Of a stretch of DNA of 64,000 nt, positions 13,982 to 23,293 are shown piece after piece (positions within the stretch are counted from its first letter, which is position 1; each line of letters starts with the position of its first letter). Source of the stretch: CAIXSC01 sp046349915 (lineage in GTDB: Bacteria > Planctomycetota > Planctomycetia > Pirellulales > Pirellulaceae); NCBI GenBank assembly GCA_046349915.1, contig JAXMBL010000006.1, positions 248,001 to 312,000 on the forward strand. Reading direction: 5' to 3'. The position numbers were made by a program, and so were the translations under genes. The notes under the pieces are model-generated. The model did not search any database, was not told the origin of the DNA, and saw nothing but the letters and a program-made list of their open reading frames with translations.

Positions 13982-16363
13982 ATGCATGAATTCGATCGAA
14001 GTTCCCCCTGTCCGATCCGCGAATCCTCGCCCACCGTGCCCTTGATACTCCTCGGCGCCTGGTTGGCAGCCGCTGGCTCTTTCCCTTCGCGGGCCGCGGG
14101 TGACGAGAAGCCTCACCCAGGATTGGCGATTTACCAACGCTTATGTGCTTCGTGCCACGGACCGGCTGGCGAGGGAACGCCGCGCGAATACCCGCACGTG
14201 CTGGCGGGCGACAAGTCGGTGCTGGAACTCACTAAGCTCATCGACAAGACCATGCCGAAGGACTCGACCGACGAATGTGTCGGCGACGACGCCAAGCTGG
14301 TCGCACAATACATCTACGATGCGTTCTATTCTCCGACGGCTCAGGTCCGCAATAAACCGCCTCGAGTGGAACTCGCTCGCCTGACCGTTCGCCAATACCA
14401 GAACTCGCTCGCCGACCTGCTGGCCAGCTTTCGCGGGCCCGCCAAATGGGACGGCGAGCCTGGGCTGAGGGGCGAGTACTTCAAAACTCGACAGATGCGG
14501 CGCGAAAATCGAGCCATCGATCGCGCTGACAAACGAGTGCAGTTTGACTTTAAGGAATCGAGTCCCGATCCGGGCCCCATCGCCTCGCCCGAGTTCTCGA
14601 TGCGCTGGCAAGGTTCGGTGCTCGCCCCCGAAACGGGCGTCTACGAATTTGTCGTGCGCACCGAGAATGGCGCCAGGCTCTGGGTGAACAACCCGCAGCA
14701 AGCACTCGTCGACGCGTGGGTGCGATCGGGCAGCGACACCGAGTTCCGTCAGCCGATCTTTTTGATCGGAGGTAGACCTTACGCCCTGCGGCTCGAGTTC
14801 TTCAAGTTCAAGGAGAAAACAGCTTCGATCGAATTGCGCTGGCGTCGACCGAAGCAACATGTCGACGAACTGATCGACGATCGCTATCTCCGGACCAACT
14901 CGACATCCGAGTTGTTCATCGTCAACACTCCGTTCCCGCCCGACGATCGGAGCGTCGGTTACGAACGCGGCGCGTCGGTGTCGAAGGCTTGGGACCAAGC
15001 CACCACGGACGCCGCCTTGGAAACGGCCGCCTATGTCGTTGCTCGGATTGACGAGCTCGCAGGAGTAAAACGCGACGCACCGGACCGCGAGGCGAAATTG
15101 CGGGCGTTCTGCGAACGGTTCGTGCAGACGGCCTTGCGGAGACCGTTGGACGACGATTTGCGGCGATTGTATGTCGAACGTCAGTTCGCCGACGCACCCG
15201 ATGCCGAAGCAGCGATTAAGCGAGTCGTCTTGCTCACTCTGAAGTCGCCTCGTTTCCTGTATCCAGAACCTCCTAACGCGCCCGTCGACCAACACGCCAC
15301 GGCCGCTCGGTTGGCGCTTGTGCTCTGGGATTCCCTGCCCGACGCGCCCCTCCGTGAAGCAGCCGCCAAGGGACAACTCGCAACGCTCGAACAGGTCTCG
15401 AAGCAGGCGGAGCGGATGCTGGCGGACACGCGAGCGAAAGGGAAGGTCGCCGAGTTTTTTCGGCAGTGGTTGCGTATCGACCATGTACCCGACATCGCGA
15501 AGGATTCGAGTCTTTACCCTGATTTCAACGCCGAGATCGCCGCCGACTTGCGAGCATCGCTCGAACTATTCATTGACCAAGTGATCTGGAGCGATGAGTC
15601 CGACCTGCGTCAACTGTTCACCGCCGACTGGTTGCCTCTCAACGGCCGACTCGCCCGCTTCTACGGGGCGGACGTCGCCGATGAGAAGGGGTTTGAACGA
15701 GTCACATTGGATGACGGCCAGCGAGCTGGCGTGTTGTCGCATCCCTATCTGCTGGCGGGTTTTGCGTATACGGCGACCAGTTCGCCCATCCATCGCGGCG
15801 TGTTTGTCGCTCGCAGCGTCTTGGGCCGCTCGTTGCGTCAGCCGCCCGAGGCGGTGGCGCCGCTGGCGCCCGACCTTCTGCCCGACCTGACCACTCGCCA
15901 ACGAGTGGAAACTCAGACGAAGGCCGAGTCGTGCCAGGCGTGCCATTCGCTGATCAATTCGCTCGGTTTTCCCCTGGAATCGTTCGATGCGACGGGGCGT
16001 TGGCGGAAGGAAGAGAAAGGAAAGCCGATCGATGCCACGGGATCGTACACCACCCTGACGGGCGAGGAGGTACGGTTTGCGGGCGTGCGGGAACTGGCGG
16101 CATACGTGGCGGCGAGTGGGGAGACTCGTGACGCATTTGTCGAACAAATGTATCATTACCTTGTCAAACAGCCCTTCCGGGCCGAAAATGCGGAGAGACG
16201 CGAAAAACTCCGGCAATCGTTTGTCGACCAGGGTTGGAGCGTCCGAAAGTTATTGGTGGCGATTGCCGCCGACCACGCCCTGCCTCCAAAGCCGTCAGGT
16301 TCTCAGCCCGCCGATTCGCCCACCTCCGACACCAAGCCTTCCTCCACGGAGTCCACTCCATGA
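13982..16363 (+). CDS. Cytochrome c / PA14 / DUF1592-DUF1588-DUF1585 protein
   Basis: A 793-residue exported protein. The ATG at 13982 is chosen because GGAG lies 8 bases upstream; a GTG nine bases earlier is also in frame. Order of parts: hydrophobic signal (residues 17-38), class I haem site CASCH (55-59), a DUF1587-like stretch LTVRQYQNSLADLL, a PA14-like carbohydrate-binding domain (about 155-310, with GVYEFVVRTENGARLWVNN), DUF1595, DUF1592, then DUF1588 with a second haem-type site CQACHS, and DUF1585 at the end. This multidomain family is a planctomycete/verrucomicrobial hallmark and is presumed to take part in periplasmic redox degradation of polymers. The stop overlaps the next start as ATGA. 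Confidence 0.93.
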   Translation: MHEFDRSSPCPIRESSPTVPLILLGAWLAAAGSFPSRAAGDEKPHPGLAIYQRLCASCHGPAGEGTPREYPHVLAGDKSVLELTKLIDKTMPKDSTDECVGDDAKLVAQYIYDAFYSPTAQVRNKPPRVELARLTVRQYQNSLADLLASFRGPAKWDGEPGLRGEYFKTRQMRRENRAIDRADKRVQFDFKESSPDPGPIASPEFSMRWQGSVLAPETGVYEFVVRTENGARLWVNNPQQALVDAWVRSGSDTEFRQPIFLIGGRPYALRLEFFKFKEKTASIELRWRRPKQHVDELIDDRYLRTNSTSELFIVNTPFPPDDRSVGYERGASVSKAWDQATTDAALETAAYVVARIDELAGVKRDAPDREAKLRAFCERFVQTALRRPLDDDLRRLYVERQFADAPDAEAAIKRVVLLTLKSPRFLYPEPPNAPVDQHATAARLALVLWDSLPDAPLREAAAKGQLATLEQVSKQAERMLADTRAKGKVAEFFRQWLRIDHVPDIAKDSSLYPDFNAEIAADLRASLELFIDQVIWSDESDLRQLFTADWLPLNGRLARFYGADVADEKGFERVTLDDGQRAGVLSHPYLLAGFAYTATSSPIHRGVFVARSVLGRSLRQPPEAVAPLAPDLLPDLTTRQRVETQTKAESCQACHSLINSLGFPLESFDATGRWRKEEKGKPIDATGSYTTLTGEEVRFAGVRELAAYVAASGETRDAFVEQMYHYLVKQPFRAENAERREKLRQSFVDQGWSVRKLLVAIAADHALPPKPSGSQPADSPTSDTKPSSTESTP

Positions 16364-17679
16364 TCCGTTTTGCTTCACGACGCGAGTTTCTCCGTGACCT
16401 GGGAGTGGGTGCCGCTGCTTTGCCGTTCGTGTTGAACTTGCCCAGCCTCGGGTTCGCGAACCAGGAACGTCGCAAGCAACGCTTGATCGTTTTGTTCAGC
16501 CCCAACGGCGTCGTGCCGGGCAATTTCTGGCCCGACAACGAAGGGCCGCTCGAATCGTTCAAGGCGTCGCTCGAACCGCTGACGCCTTTCAAGGACAAAG
16601 TGTTGACGTTGCACGGAGTGTGCGACAAGGTGCGCGGCGATGGCGACAACCACATGCGCGGCATTGGTTGCTTGCTGACCGGCATCGAGTTGTTTCCTGG
16701 CAACATCCAAGGCGGCTCGCACACGCCGGCGGGTTGGTCGAGCGGCATTTCGATCGACCAGGAGATTAAGAACTTCCTGCAATCACAGCCCGAAACTCGC
16801 ACTCGCTTCGGATCGTTGGAGTTGGGAGTGGTAGTGCCCGAGCGAGCCGACACGTGGACTCGCATGAGCTACTCGGGGCCCAACAAGCCGCTCACGCCCA
16901 TCGACGATCCGTACCAGTTCTTCGCCAAGCTGTATGGACGGATGAAGGACCAGGAGAGCTTGCGCAGCGTGCTGGACGAATTGCAGGAAGATCTGCGGAA
17001 GGTCGAGTCGGTGGTGAGCGGCGAGGACAAGCGGTTGTTGGAGGAGCACGCGGCGTTTGTGCGAGAGATGGAAGCCGAGTTGCGTCAGGCGCCGACGCAG
17101 GCGGTGGGGCACGCAGTGCCGCAGTTGGAAGCGGGCGTGAAAGATGAGAATGACAACATGCCGCGGATCAGCAAGATGCAGATCGACTTGCTGGTCCACA
17201 GTTTAGCGGCCGATTTCGCTCGCGTGGCCACCTTCCAGTTCACGAATTCAGTGGGTCAGGCCAAGATGCGATGGCTAGGGATTGAAGAGGGGCATCACGA
17301 GTTGTCTCACAATCCGGACAGCGACGAGAAGTCGCAGGACAAGCTGACTCGGATCAACAAGTGGTACTGCGAGCAGTTAGCCTATTTGACTCAGCGGTTG
17401 GCGGAGACCCCGGAGCCGGGCGGCAGCGGCAGTTTGTTGGACAACACGTTGATTGTGTGGACGAACGAGTTGGGCAAGGGCAATTCGCACACGCTCGACA
17501 ACATCCCGTTCGTGATGGTGGGCAACGGGCTCGACTTCCGCATGGGCCGATCGCTGAAGTTCCCAAAGACTTCGCACAATCGGTTGTTGTTGTCGTTAGC
17601 GCACGGCATGGGCCATCATCTCGAGCGATTCGGCAACCCCGACTTCTGCGGCGACGGCCCGCTGACCGGGTTAACGTAG
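16360..17679 (+). CDS. DUF1552 protein with Tat-like signal
   Basis: A 439-residue protein that starts with the ATG overlapping the previous stop (ATGA), so it is translationally coupled to the DUF1592 gene. The N-terminus has the twin-arginine-like string SRREFLRDLG followed by a hydrophobic segment, suggesting folded export. The body is the DUF1552 family (sulfatase/DUF1501-like alkaline-phosphatase fold by reputation), with LIVLFSPNGVVPGNFWP near the start and DNTLIVWTNELGKGNSH near residues 355-371. In planctomycetes it almost always accompanies a DUF1592 cytochrome protein; the joint function is not known. Confidence 0.92.
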   Translation: MIRFASRREFLRDLGVGAAALPFVLNLPSLGFANQERRKQRLIVLFSPNGVVPGNFWPDNEGPLESFKASLEPLTPFKDKVLTLHGVCDKVRGDGDNHMRGIGCLLTGIELFPGNIQGGSHTPAGWSSGISIDQEIKNFLQSQPETRTRFGSLELGVVVPERADTWTRMSYSGPNKPLTPIDDPYQFFAKLYGRMKDQESLRSVLDELQEDLRKVESVVSGEDKRLLEEHAAFVREMEAELRQAPTQAVGHAVPQLEAGVKDENDNMPRISKMQIDLLVHSLAADFARVATFQFTNSVGQAKMRWLGIEEGHHELSHNPDSDEKSQDKLTRINKWYCEQLAYLTQRLAETPEPGGSGSLLDNTLIVWTNELGKGNSHTLDNIPFVMVGNGLDFRMGRSLKFPKTSHNRLLLSLAHGMGHHLERFGNPDFCGDGPLTGLT

Positions 17680-18006
17680 GCGTATCTCCCCCTCGCCCCA
17701 AGCTTGCTTGGGGAGCTGGGGGCCGGGGGGTGAGCGACGGTCTTAATTCTTGTCAACAACTGATTCAAAAAGACATTTTTGAATTCCTTCGTGGAGTGTG
17801 AAGTAGTGCAACTCATGCTCCTTGGGGGCCAGCCCCCAAACCCCCGGGATTTTGGGAGGCATGGACTCGGGTGTTCAAGGTTCTTGTCGACGTGAAAGTG
17901 ATGGGGTATCGTAGCGCGTGCTCGACGAAACGGAGCGAGGCTCTGTGGGGACACAACCTGGCAAGGGATAGTCGAGTCGAGGGTGCGTCAAGGACGCCGT
18001 GTCGTC
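17680..18006. other. Intergenic stretch with several hairpins
   Basis: No gene is supported. Visible structures are a GC palindrome at about 17697-17714 (CCCCAAGC-TT-GCTTGGGG), which recurs in degenerate form at 38757; an AT-rich stem-loop at 17763-17784; and a GC hairpin at 17822-17839 (TTGGGGG-CCAG-CCCCCAA). The rest has no recognised content. The stretch separates the plus-strand DUF1552 gene from the minus-strand IS110 relic. Confidence 0.6.
17763..17784. terminator. Possible bidirectional terminator
   Basis: A perfect 9-bp inverted repeat, ATTCAAAAA and TTTTTGAAT around a GACA loop. Its arms supply an A-run on one side and a T-run on the other, so it could terminate both the plus-strand DUF1552 transcript and the convergent transposase transcript. 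It is strikingly AT-rich in a GC-rich neighbourhood. The stem is weak, so termination is only a suggestion. Confidence 0.3.
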
Positions 18007-18980
18007 TCAGGGTTGACCTGGGACGATCTTTTCATTGCTCCAGAGCACATCATTCTTGATTAGCGTGTTCAGGATTGTGAGCAGCTTCCGCATGCAGGCA
18101 ACCAGCGGCTAGCTTCTTGGCTTTGCCACGAGCGAGTAGGTGTTGGTAGTGCGCGCGGATTCTCTCGTTGCGGCACGTGGCGACCAAGGTGGCCATGTAG
18201 AGAACGCGTCGCACATGCACGCGGCCTCCCATCACAAAACGCTGTCCCTTCCAGGTTCCCGAGTCGCGATTGATCGGCGCGACGCCCACCAGCTTGGCGA
18301 TCTGCTCGCGATTCAGTTTCCCCAGTTCGGGAAGGTCGGCGAGGATCGTGCTGATGGTGACGGCGCCGACTCCCTGCACGGAGTTCAAGATTTCGACCTT
18401 GCGCATTAACCGTGTCCGCGGCGACGCATTTCTCGAGCCGCGAATCGAGCACTTTTAGCTGCTTTTTCAGGGATTCCAGCGTCTGGCGAATGTAATCCTT
18501 GACCTCGTGATCTCCGGTCTGGAGCAACCGGTTGGACTCCTGATTGATGAGGTCCAGAAGTTGTGCACGACGGGTCACCAACGCGGCGATCTTCTCCTCG
18601 GCTTCGGACTTGGCGACCATGGGCGCGGGCTTCACGACTTGGCCGAAGGTCGCGATGACCTCCGCATCAATCGAGTCTGTCTTAGCGTCCCGGCCGATCC
18701 CCTTGGCGAAGTCGCGGACCTGTCGCGGATTGACGACCGCGACCGCAATCTGACGTTCTCCCAGCACTCTGACCAACGTCGACTCGTAGCCGCCCGTGGC
18801 CTCCATCACGACCAACACTCGGGACTTGTGCTTGAGCACCTTCACCAACTCACGGACTATGGCGTCGGTGGAGTTGTCGATCGTGAGACGCGTCTTCGAG
18901 TCGGGGAGAAAAACGTCCAACTGAGACTTCGACACATCGACGCCTACGAACAACGCAAACGACTCAGCTTCGTTCTTCAT
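18007..18980 (-). pseudogene. IS110-family transposase with two frameshifts
   Basis: Reading from the ATG at 18980, the product has the RuvC-like DEDD N-terminus (LFVGVDVSKSQLDVFL, VVMEATGGYE, DAKTDSIDAE) and the helical linker. Near 18412 a single extra base moves the reading frame; the next frame continues with RKVEILNSVQGVGAVTIST, the Transposase_20 (IS116/IS110/IS902) domain holding the catalytic serine region. A second extra base near 18110 moves it again, after which the frame continues as VACMRKLLTILNTLI and stops at 18007-18009. Removing the two extra bases gives 972 bases, 323 residues, a normal IS110 length. Either the element is dead or the assembly has two single-base errors. Confidence 0.88.
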
Positions 18981-19233
18981 TACATCCCATCCTAGTTAAT
19001 TCGAGCTGGCCGGAGCCGCTCATGCGACGGTGCGGGTTTGAAATGAACGGCTTGCGATCCAGCTCACCCACGGCCTTAGCGCCAAGGGGCGGTCGATCTA
19101 CAAGCCGTCGCTCTTCGCCAGTGCACCTAGCGAAGAATGTTCGTCCAGCGGAGAGGTTCGTGAATGACCTTCCGCGTGTCAACTACTCAGATACTAGGGG
19201 CCAATCGAGCCGGCAGCGGGAACACAAGCCTGC
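18981..19233 (-). mobile_element. Non-coding 5' flank of the IS110 element
   Basis: About 250 bases upstream of the transposase contain no supported gene. IS110-group elements typically carry a non-coding end of this size on this side, which encodes the bridge (seek) RNA that pairs with target and donor DNA. Element boundaries cannot be fixed by eye because IS110 elements usually lack terminal inverted repeats. The right limit is set only by the dispersed GC-rich repeat that follows at 19245. Confidence 0.4.
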
Positions 19234-19244
19234 ATGAATTGTGT

Positions 19245-19375
19245 GCGTTGTCTTGTGGCGCCCTTTCAGGGCTTGGGGAGCGCTAGATGTTACTTACCCA
19301 GGGCGTCGCTCCACGGCGATGCCGTGTCGCTCTGCCGCTGGGCTATCCTGTCGCTGCCCCTGCGGGGCGGAGGCC
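19245..19375. repeat. Dispersed repeat (family E), copy 1
   Basis: This stretch (beginning near TGTGGCGCCCTTTCAGGGCT and ending near CCCCTGCGGGGCGGAGG) is found again, inverted, at about 38785-38915, and its ends recur once more at 38950-39045. It contains short palindromes such as GCCCCTGCGGGGC and CCCTTTCAGGG. It sits between the IS110 relic and the end of a TPR gene. No coding capacity is supported. Confidence 0.65.
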
Positions 19376-19379
19376 CCCC

Positions 19380-21167
19380 CTACCGCGTCCTGAGCTTGCT
19401 CAACCCTTCACGGGCTTTCGCCGAGCGGGGGTCGCGAGCCAGGATCGATTCGTAGGCAGACGCGGCCGACTGTGTATCGCCTAGACGCAGTTGCACGGCG
19501 GCCAGCGCTTGCCAGGCGTCTAGGAACGAGGGGTCTTTGTCGACCGCTCGCTGATACAGATCCGCGGCCTCGCGCCATCGCTCTTGCAACTCGCGCAGGC
19601 GAGCCAGATTGGCGCAGGCCAGCGAAGTCGCCGCGGGATGACGTAATGCGTTCTGAAAGTGCTGCTCCGCGTCCTCCCAGCGATCTTGGCGAATTCGCAG
19701 ATTGCCCAGGCCAATATCGACCCACCAGGCGTTGGGGCGAATTCGCAACGTTTCCAGGAAGTGATGCTCGGCGCGAGCCAAATCGCCTCGTTTCTCGTAC
19801 TGCAATCCCAACTGGTTGTGGGCGCGATAGCTGCGAGGAGTCACGGCGAGCACGCTGTTCCACATTCGAATCGGGTCGACGTAATCGCGATTGCGAGCCA
19901 CCGTGCGACCGATCAATAGCACGAGCACTACTCCCGCGAAACTCACCAGCACTCGACGGCGAGCGGCCGGGTCGGGCAGCAGCGACTGCACTAGACTCGT
20001 AAAGCCAACCACCGTCAGCGGTACGACGCAGGCGAGCGGCAAGTACATTCGATGCTCGAAGGCGAGATCGGCAATCGGCAATACGCTCGACGTGGGCGCC
20101 AGGATCGTGAAGAAGGCGAACCCGAGGAAGCCGAGTCGCGGGGCGCGGAAGAGAGCCACAACGGTCAGGACCAACAACAACACGATCACCGCGCCTTGAG
20201 GGTAAATGTCCCAGGGCGATTGAGCGATCGGCCATTGGTAGTCGAGACACAACTGTTGGGGCCAGAAGCTCAACTTCAGATAGTGCAAGAGCACCCCTGC
20301 TTGGCTGCTGAGATAGGTCCAAGCGGTCATCCCTTTGGTTCCCAGTCCCGCGGATACCGTTTGTTCGCCCGCAATGGCCGCTCGAGTCTGCCACAGAATC
20401 CAGCCGGCAATCAGCCACAGCAGGGCGTGCCACGCGCCGCGCAGGCGAACCAGGCTGCGCCAATCGCGAGCCAGGAAGATGCGATCGTAGGCGAGTGCGA
20501 CGACGGGAACCGTCACCATCACTTCCTTAGTCTCCGCTCCCAAGAAGGCGGCGAGCAGGCCAGCGCCATACCAAGCCCAACGCACGACCGCCGACTCGCT
20601 GGTAGTCGTCGCCCCTCGCAGCAAGCAATACAGCGTCGCCAGATAGAGCATCCCCATCAGCGATTCAAAGCGTTGAATCACATAGGTCACCGACCCTGTT
20701 TGCAGCGGATGGACCAGCCAGACCGCCGCCGCCACACTCGCCAACACCAGTGAATGCGAGGCCAGCGTCGAGCCGGTGGAAGCACCGGCGACGGCATCCC
20801 GCGAGTCGTCAGGGAGCAGGAGAGAGCGTCGCACGAGCCCGAACAGCAGCAACCCCGCCGTGGCATGGATGGCGATATTGACCACGCGATAGCCCGCGGG
20901 CGACAGGCGATGGACCTGGTAGTTGAGTGCGAACGACAACATCCCCACTCGCCGCGGCGTCGGTATCGAAACCGCGCCCTTCAGCGTTCGAATCGCCGGA
21001 TTCCGCTCGAGCAACTGTTGGTCGTCCAGGTAGAACGGCGCCGACAAACCATTCAGGAAGGCGAGTCCTGTTAGGAGGACAAGGCCCAGGCTGGCTAGCC
21101 AATGAAAAGTCCGTCCACTTTCGGCTTGGGGAACTTTCAATTCACTCGCCGATACCGAAATCGACAT
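19380..21167 (-). CDS. TMTC-like membrane protein with C-terminal TPR repeats
   Basis: A 595-residue protein. The first ~420 residues hold about ten to eleven membrane helices. The first external loop carries APFYLDDQQLLERN, the acidic 'DD' pattern seen in GT-C/PMT-like glycosyltransferases and in TMTC proteins. From about residue 430 there are four TPR units (for example NQLGLQYEKRGDLARAEHHF and WQALAAVQLRLGDTQSAASAYE). The architecture matches bacterial relatives of TMTC O-mannosyltransferases; the sugar donor and the acceptor are unknown. The next gene upstream (21245) encodes a clear paralogue on the same strand, 77 bp away, so this is a tandem duplication. Confidence 0.75.
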   Translation of the reverse strand: MSISVSASELKVPQAESGRTFHWLASLGLVLLTGLAFLNGLSAPFYLDDQQLLERNPAIRTLKGAVSIPTPRRVGMLSFALNYQVHRLSPAGYRVVNIAIHATAGLLLFGLVRRSLLLPDDSRDAVAGASTGSTLASHSLVLASVAAAVWLVHPLQTGSVTYVIQRFESLMGMLYLATLYCLLRGATTTSESAVVRWAWYGAGLLAAFLGAETKEVMVTVPVVALAYDRIFLARDWRSLVRLRGAWHALLWLIAGWILWQTRAAIAGEQTVSAGLGTKGMTAWTYLSSQAGVLLHYLKLSFWPQQLCLDYQWPIAQSPWDIYPQGAVIVLLLVLTVVALFRAPRLGFLGFAFFTILAPTSSVLPIADLAFEHRMYLPLACVVPLTVVGFTSLVQSLLPDPAARRRVLVSFAGVVLVLLIGRTVARNRDYVDPIRMWNSVLAVTPRSYRAHNQLGLQYEKRGDLARAEHHFLETLRIRPNAWWVDIGLGNLRIRQDRWEDAEQHFQNALRHPAATSLACANLARLRELQERWREAADLYQRAVDKDPSFLDAWQALAAVQLRLGDTQSAASAYESILARDPRSAKAREGLSKLRTR

Positions 21168-21244
21168 CGTATTTCCTAACCCTAGAAACGGTTATCCATG
21201 GTTCCGAAGTTTTAACGCTTCAGCGAGGTGCGGGATGCGCAGCT

Positions 21245-23293
21245 TCAACGAATGGCTCGCGGCGGTCGCTCGGACTCCCGTGCAGTCTCTGTCGGCATTC
21301 CACCTGAATCAGTTGCTTTGGCAATCTGAGTGCGAAGTTTATGGATTCGCTGACGACTCGTGGAATCGCCAGGACACTTCAGTGCATTGTTCAGCGAATC
21401 GAGCGCCTTCGATCGATCACCATGAGCCCATTGAGCGGTGGCGAGCGCTTCCAGTGCTAGACGATCTCGCCCCTTGCGGTCGCGATTCAGTTCTTCAGCC
21501 AAACGCAGAGCCTGGGAGACATCACGCACGCGAGGATCATCAGACTTTGCCATCAAGCTGATCAATCGTGGAGCAGCATCTTCTTCGAGAGGGTCGAGTT
21601 CAAGAATGCGACGCAACGCGCGAGATGCGTCGTAGTCTTGGCCTTCGGACTCAGCAATTCGGGCCAGCGCCTCCCAAGCCTTCAAGTACTGACTATCCGC
21701 GGCCACCGCCAGTCGATAGTGCTCAAGCGACTCATCCATTCGCCCTTGTCGCTCTCGGAGTCGCCCAAGATTCGCGTGCGCTACCTGAACGGTTCGATCG
21801 GAAGTCAATCCCACACGAATCCAACGTTCGGCCTCATCAAACTGCCCCTGCCGAATGCGGATACTTCCCATGCTTATATGAGCTTCATAAAAAGCAGGTT
21901 CTATCTTGAGGGCGATTCGGAGATGCTTCTCAGCCTCGTCTAGCATGCCTTGGTTAATGAGGTTGGCTGCCAACATGAGATGTGCCCGATGACTCGCCGG
22001 ATTTGCGGCGACAACTGATTTCCACATACGAACCGCGCTGCTGTAGTCCTCGTTTCGTGCAATCGTCCTCCCTCCCAGAGTCGCCAGTACCGCTAGAGCG
22101 CAACCAGCGAGTACACCGCGTTGGTAGGGAATGTTCGCCTTCATTTTCTCTAAACACCAATGCGATCCCAATATCGCCAACAGCACGATTGACGCGAGCG
22201 GAAGATACATACGATGTTCAAACGCAAGGTCTAACAGCGGCACGAAGCTCGACGTAGGCGCGAGAATGACAAAAAACGCCAGCCCTAGAAATCCAACCTT
22301 GGGATGGCGCCACAAAGCCCATAGGGTGATGCCGAGTAGAGCCAAGATCACAAGCCCAGCCGGGTAAATCTCCCAAGGAGACCGTGCGACCGGCCACGAA
22401 TAATCTAGGCACAAGTGATTCGGCCAAAATGAGAGCTTCAGATAATGAAGTAAAACGCCAGGTTGACTGCTCAGATACTGCCAAGGCGTAATTGCCTTGT
22501 TGCCGAAGCCCGCGGAAATGCCCGAATTCTGATCCAGCAAAGTGCGTGACAGATAAACCGCCCAAACGCTGACAGCGGCCATTGCTCCGTGCAACGCTCC
22601 GCGGCGACGTAGCAGCTCACGCCAGTTGGTCGCGAGGTAAATTCGATCGAACGCGACGGCGACTACTGGCAATACGATCGCCACCTCTTTACTGAAGGTA
22701 GCGAGTACCGATGCAAAAACGCAAGCGGACATCCAGAGGTAACGAGTCGAAGTCGTGATATCAGTTCGCAGGAGGGTATACAGAGTGATGAGGATAAACA
22801 GGCTCATCAGCGACTCAAATCGTTGCACTACATATGTCACGCTTCCTGTCTGAAGTGGATGAGCTAGCCAGACCGCTGCACAAAGCAGACCGATCCAACC
22901 ACCAGCCGCTCCTTGAGTCAACGGACCACCTGACTGTTGCAACACCCTCCTCACAAGCAGATACAACACCACTGCGGCCAGACAGTGAATGCCGATGTTG
23001 ACACCGTGATAACCCGGCAACCAGAAACCATGCAGCTCGTAGTTCATCGCGAAGGACATTAGTCCAACGCGTCTTGCAGGTGGCGCCTTAAAGACACCCT
23101 CAATTGAGCGAGTACCTTCGAAACGAGTGAAGAGGTACTGATCATCAAAAACGAATGGCGCTTGAAGCGAATTCGCATAGATACCTAGGCCTAACGCTGA
23201 AAGCAGAATCATCACCACAAGCGGCGGGAACTCCCAGCCACGGGAAGTCGACACTAAAGTCGAGTCGCATTCAAGCTGCTCTTCGTTCATCAT
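21245..23293 (-). CDS. TMTC-like membrane protein with TPR repeats, paralogue
   Basis: A 682-residue protein. The ATG at 23293 is chosen because a GAGGGAGAG site lies just upstream; the open frame extends 16 codons further. It aligns by eye with the product of the gene at 19380: the first loop reads APFVFDDQYLF, the segment PLQTGSVTYVVQRFESLM is almost the same in both, and both have LKLSFWP and AFEHRMYLPLA. Eleven or so helices precede about five TPR units (HLMLAANLINQGMLDEAEKH onward) and a charged tail. Presumed GT-C type enzyme acting on exported protein or glycan. Its start overlaps the end of the acyltransferase gene by 23 bases, so the two are translationally coupled. Confidence 0.75.
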   Translation of the reverse strand: MMNEEQLECDSTLVSTSRGWEFPPLVVMILLSALGLGIYANSLQAPFVFDDQYLFTRFEGTRSIEGVFKAPPARRVGLMSFAMNYELHGFWLPGYHGVNIGIHCLAAVVLYLLVRRVLQQSGGPLTQGAAGGWIGLLCAAVWLAHPLQTGSVTYVVQRFESLMSLFILITLYTLLRTDITTSTRYLWMSACVFASVLATFSKEVAIVLPVVAVAFDRIYLATNWRELLRRRGALHGAMAAVSVWAVYLSRTLLDQNSGISAGFGNKAITPWQYLSSQPGVLLHYLKLSFWPNHLCLDYSWPVARSPWEIYPAGLVILALLGITLWALWRHPKVGFLGLAFFVILAPTSSFVPLLDLAFEHRMYLPLASIVLLAILGSHWCLEKMKANIPYQRGVLAGCALAVLATLGGRTIARNEDYSSAVRMWKSVVAANPASHRAHLMLAANLINQGMLDEAEKHLRIALKIEPAFYEAHISMGSIRIRQGQFDEAERWIRVGLTSDRTVQVAHANLGRLRERQGRMDESLEHYRLAVAADSQYLKAWEALARIAESEGQDYDASRALRRILELDPLEEDAAPRLISLMAKSDDPRVRDVSQALRLAEELNRDRKGRDRLALEALATAQWAHGDRSKALDSLNNALKCPGDSTSRQRIHKLRTQIAKATDSGGMPTETARESERPPRAIR

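Noticed and set aside
14141..15484. 447-codon minus-strand frame opposite the DUF1592 gene
   Set aside because: Antisense to a well-supported multidomain gene; no recognisable domain or start signal.
18007..18980. Programmed ribosomal frameshifting in the IS110 transposase
   Set aside because: IS110 transposases are normally made from one frame; there are two shifts at non-slippery sites, each explained by one extra base.
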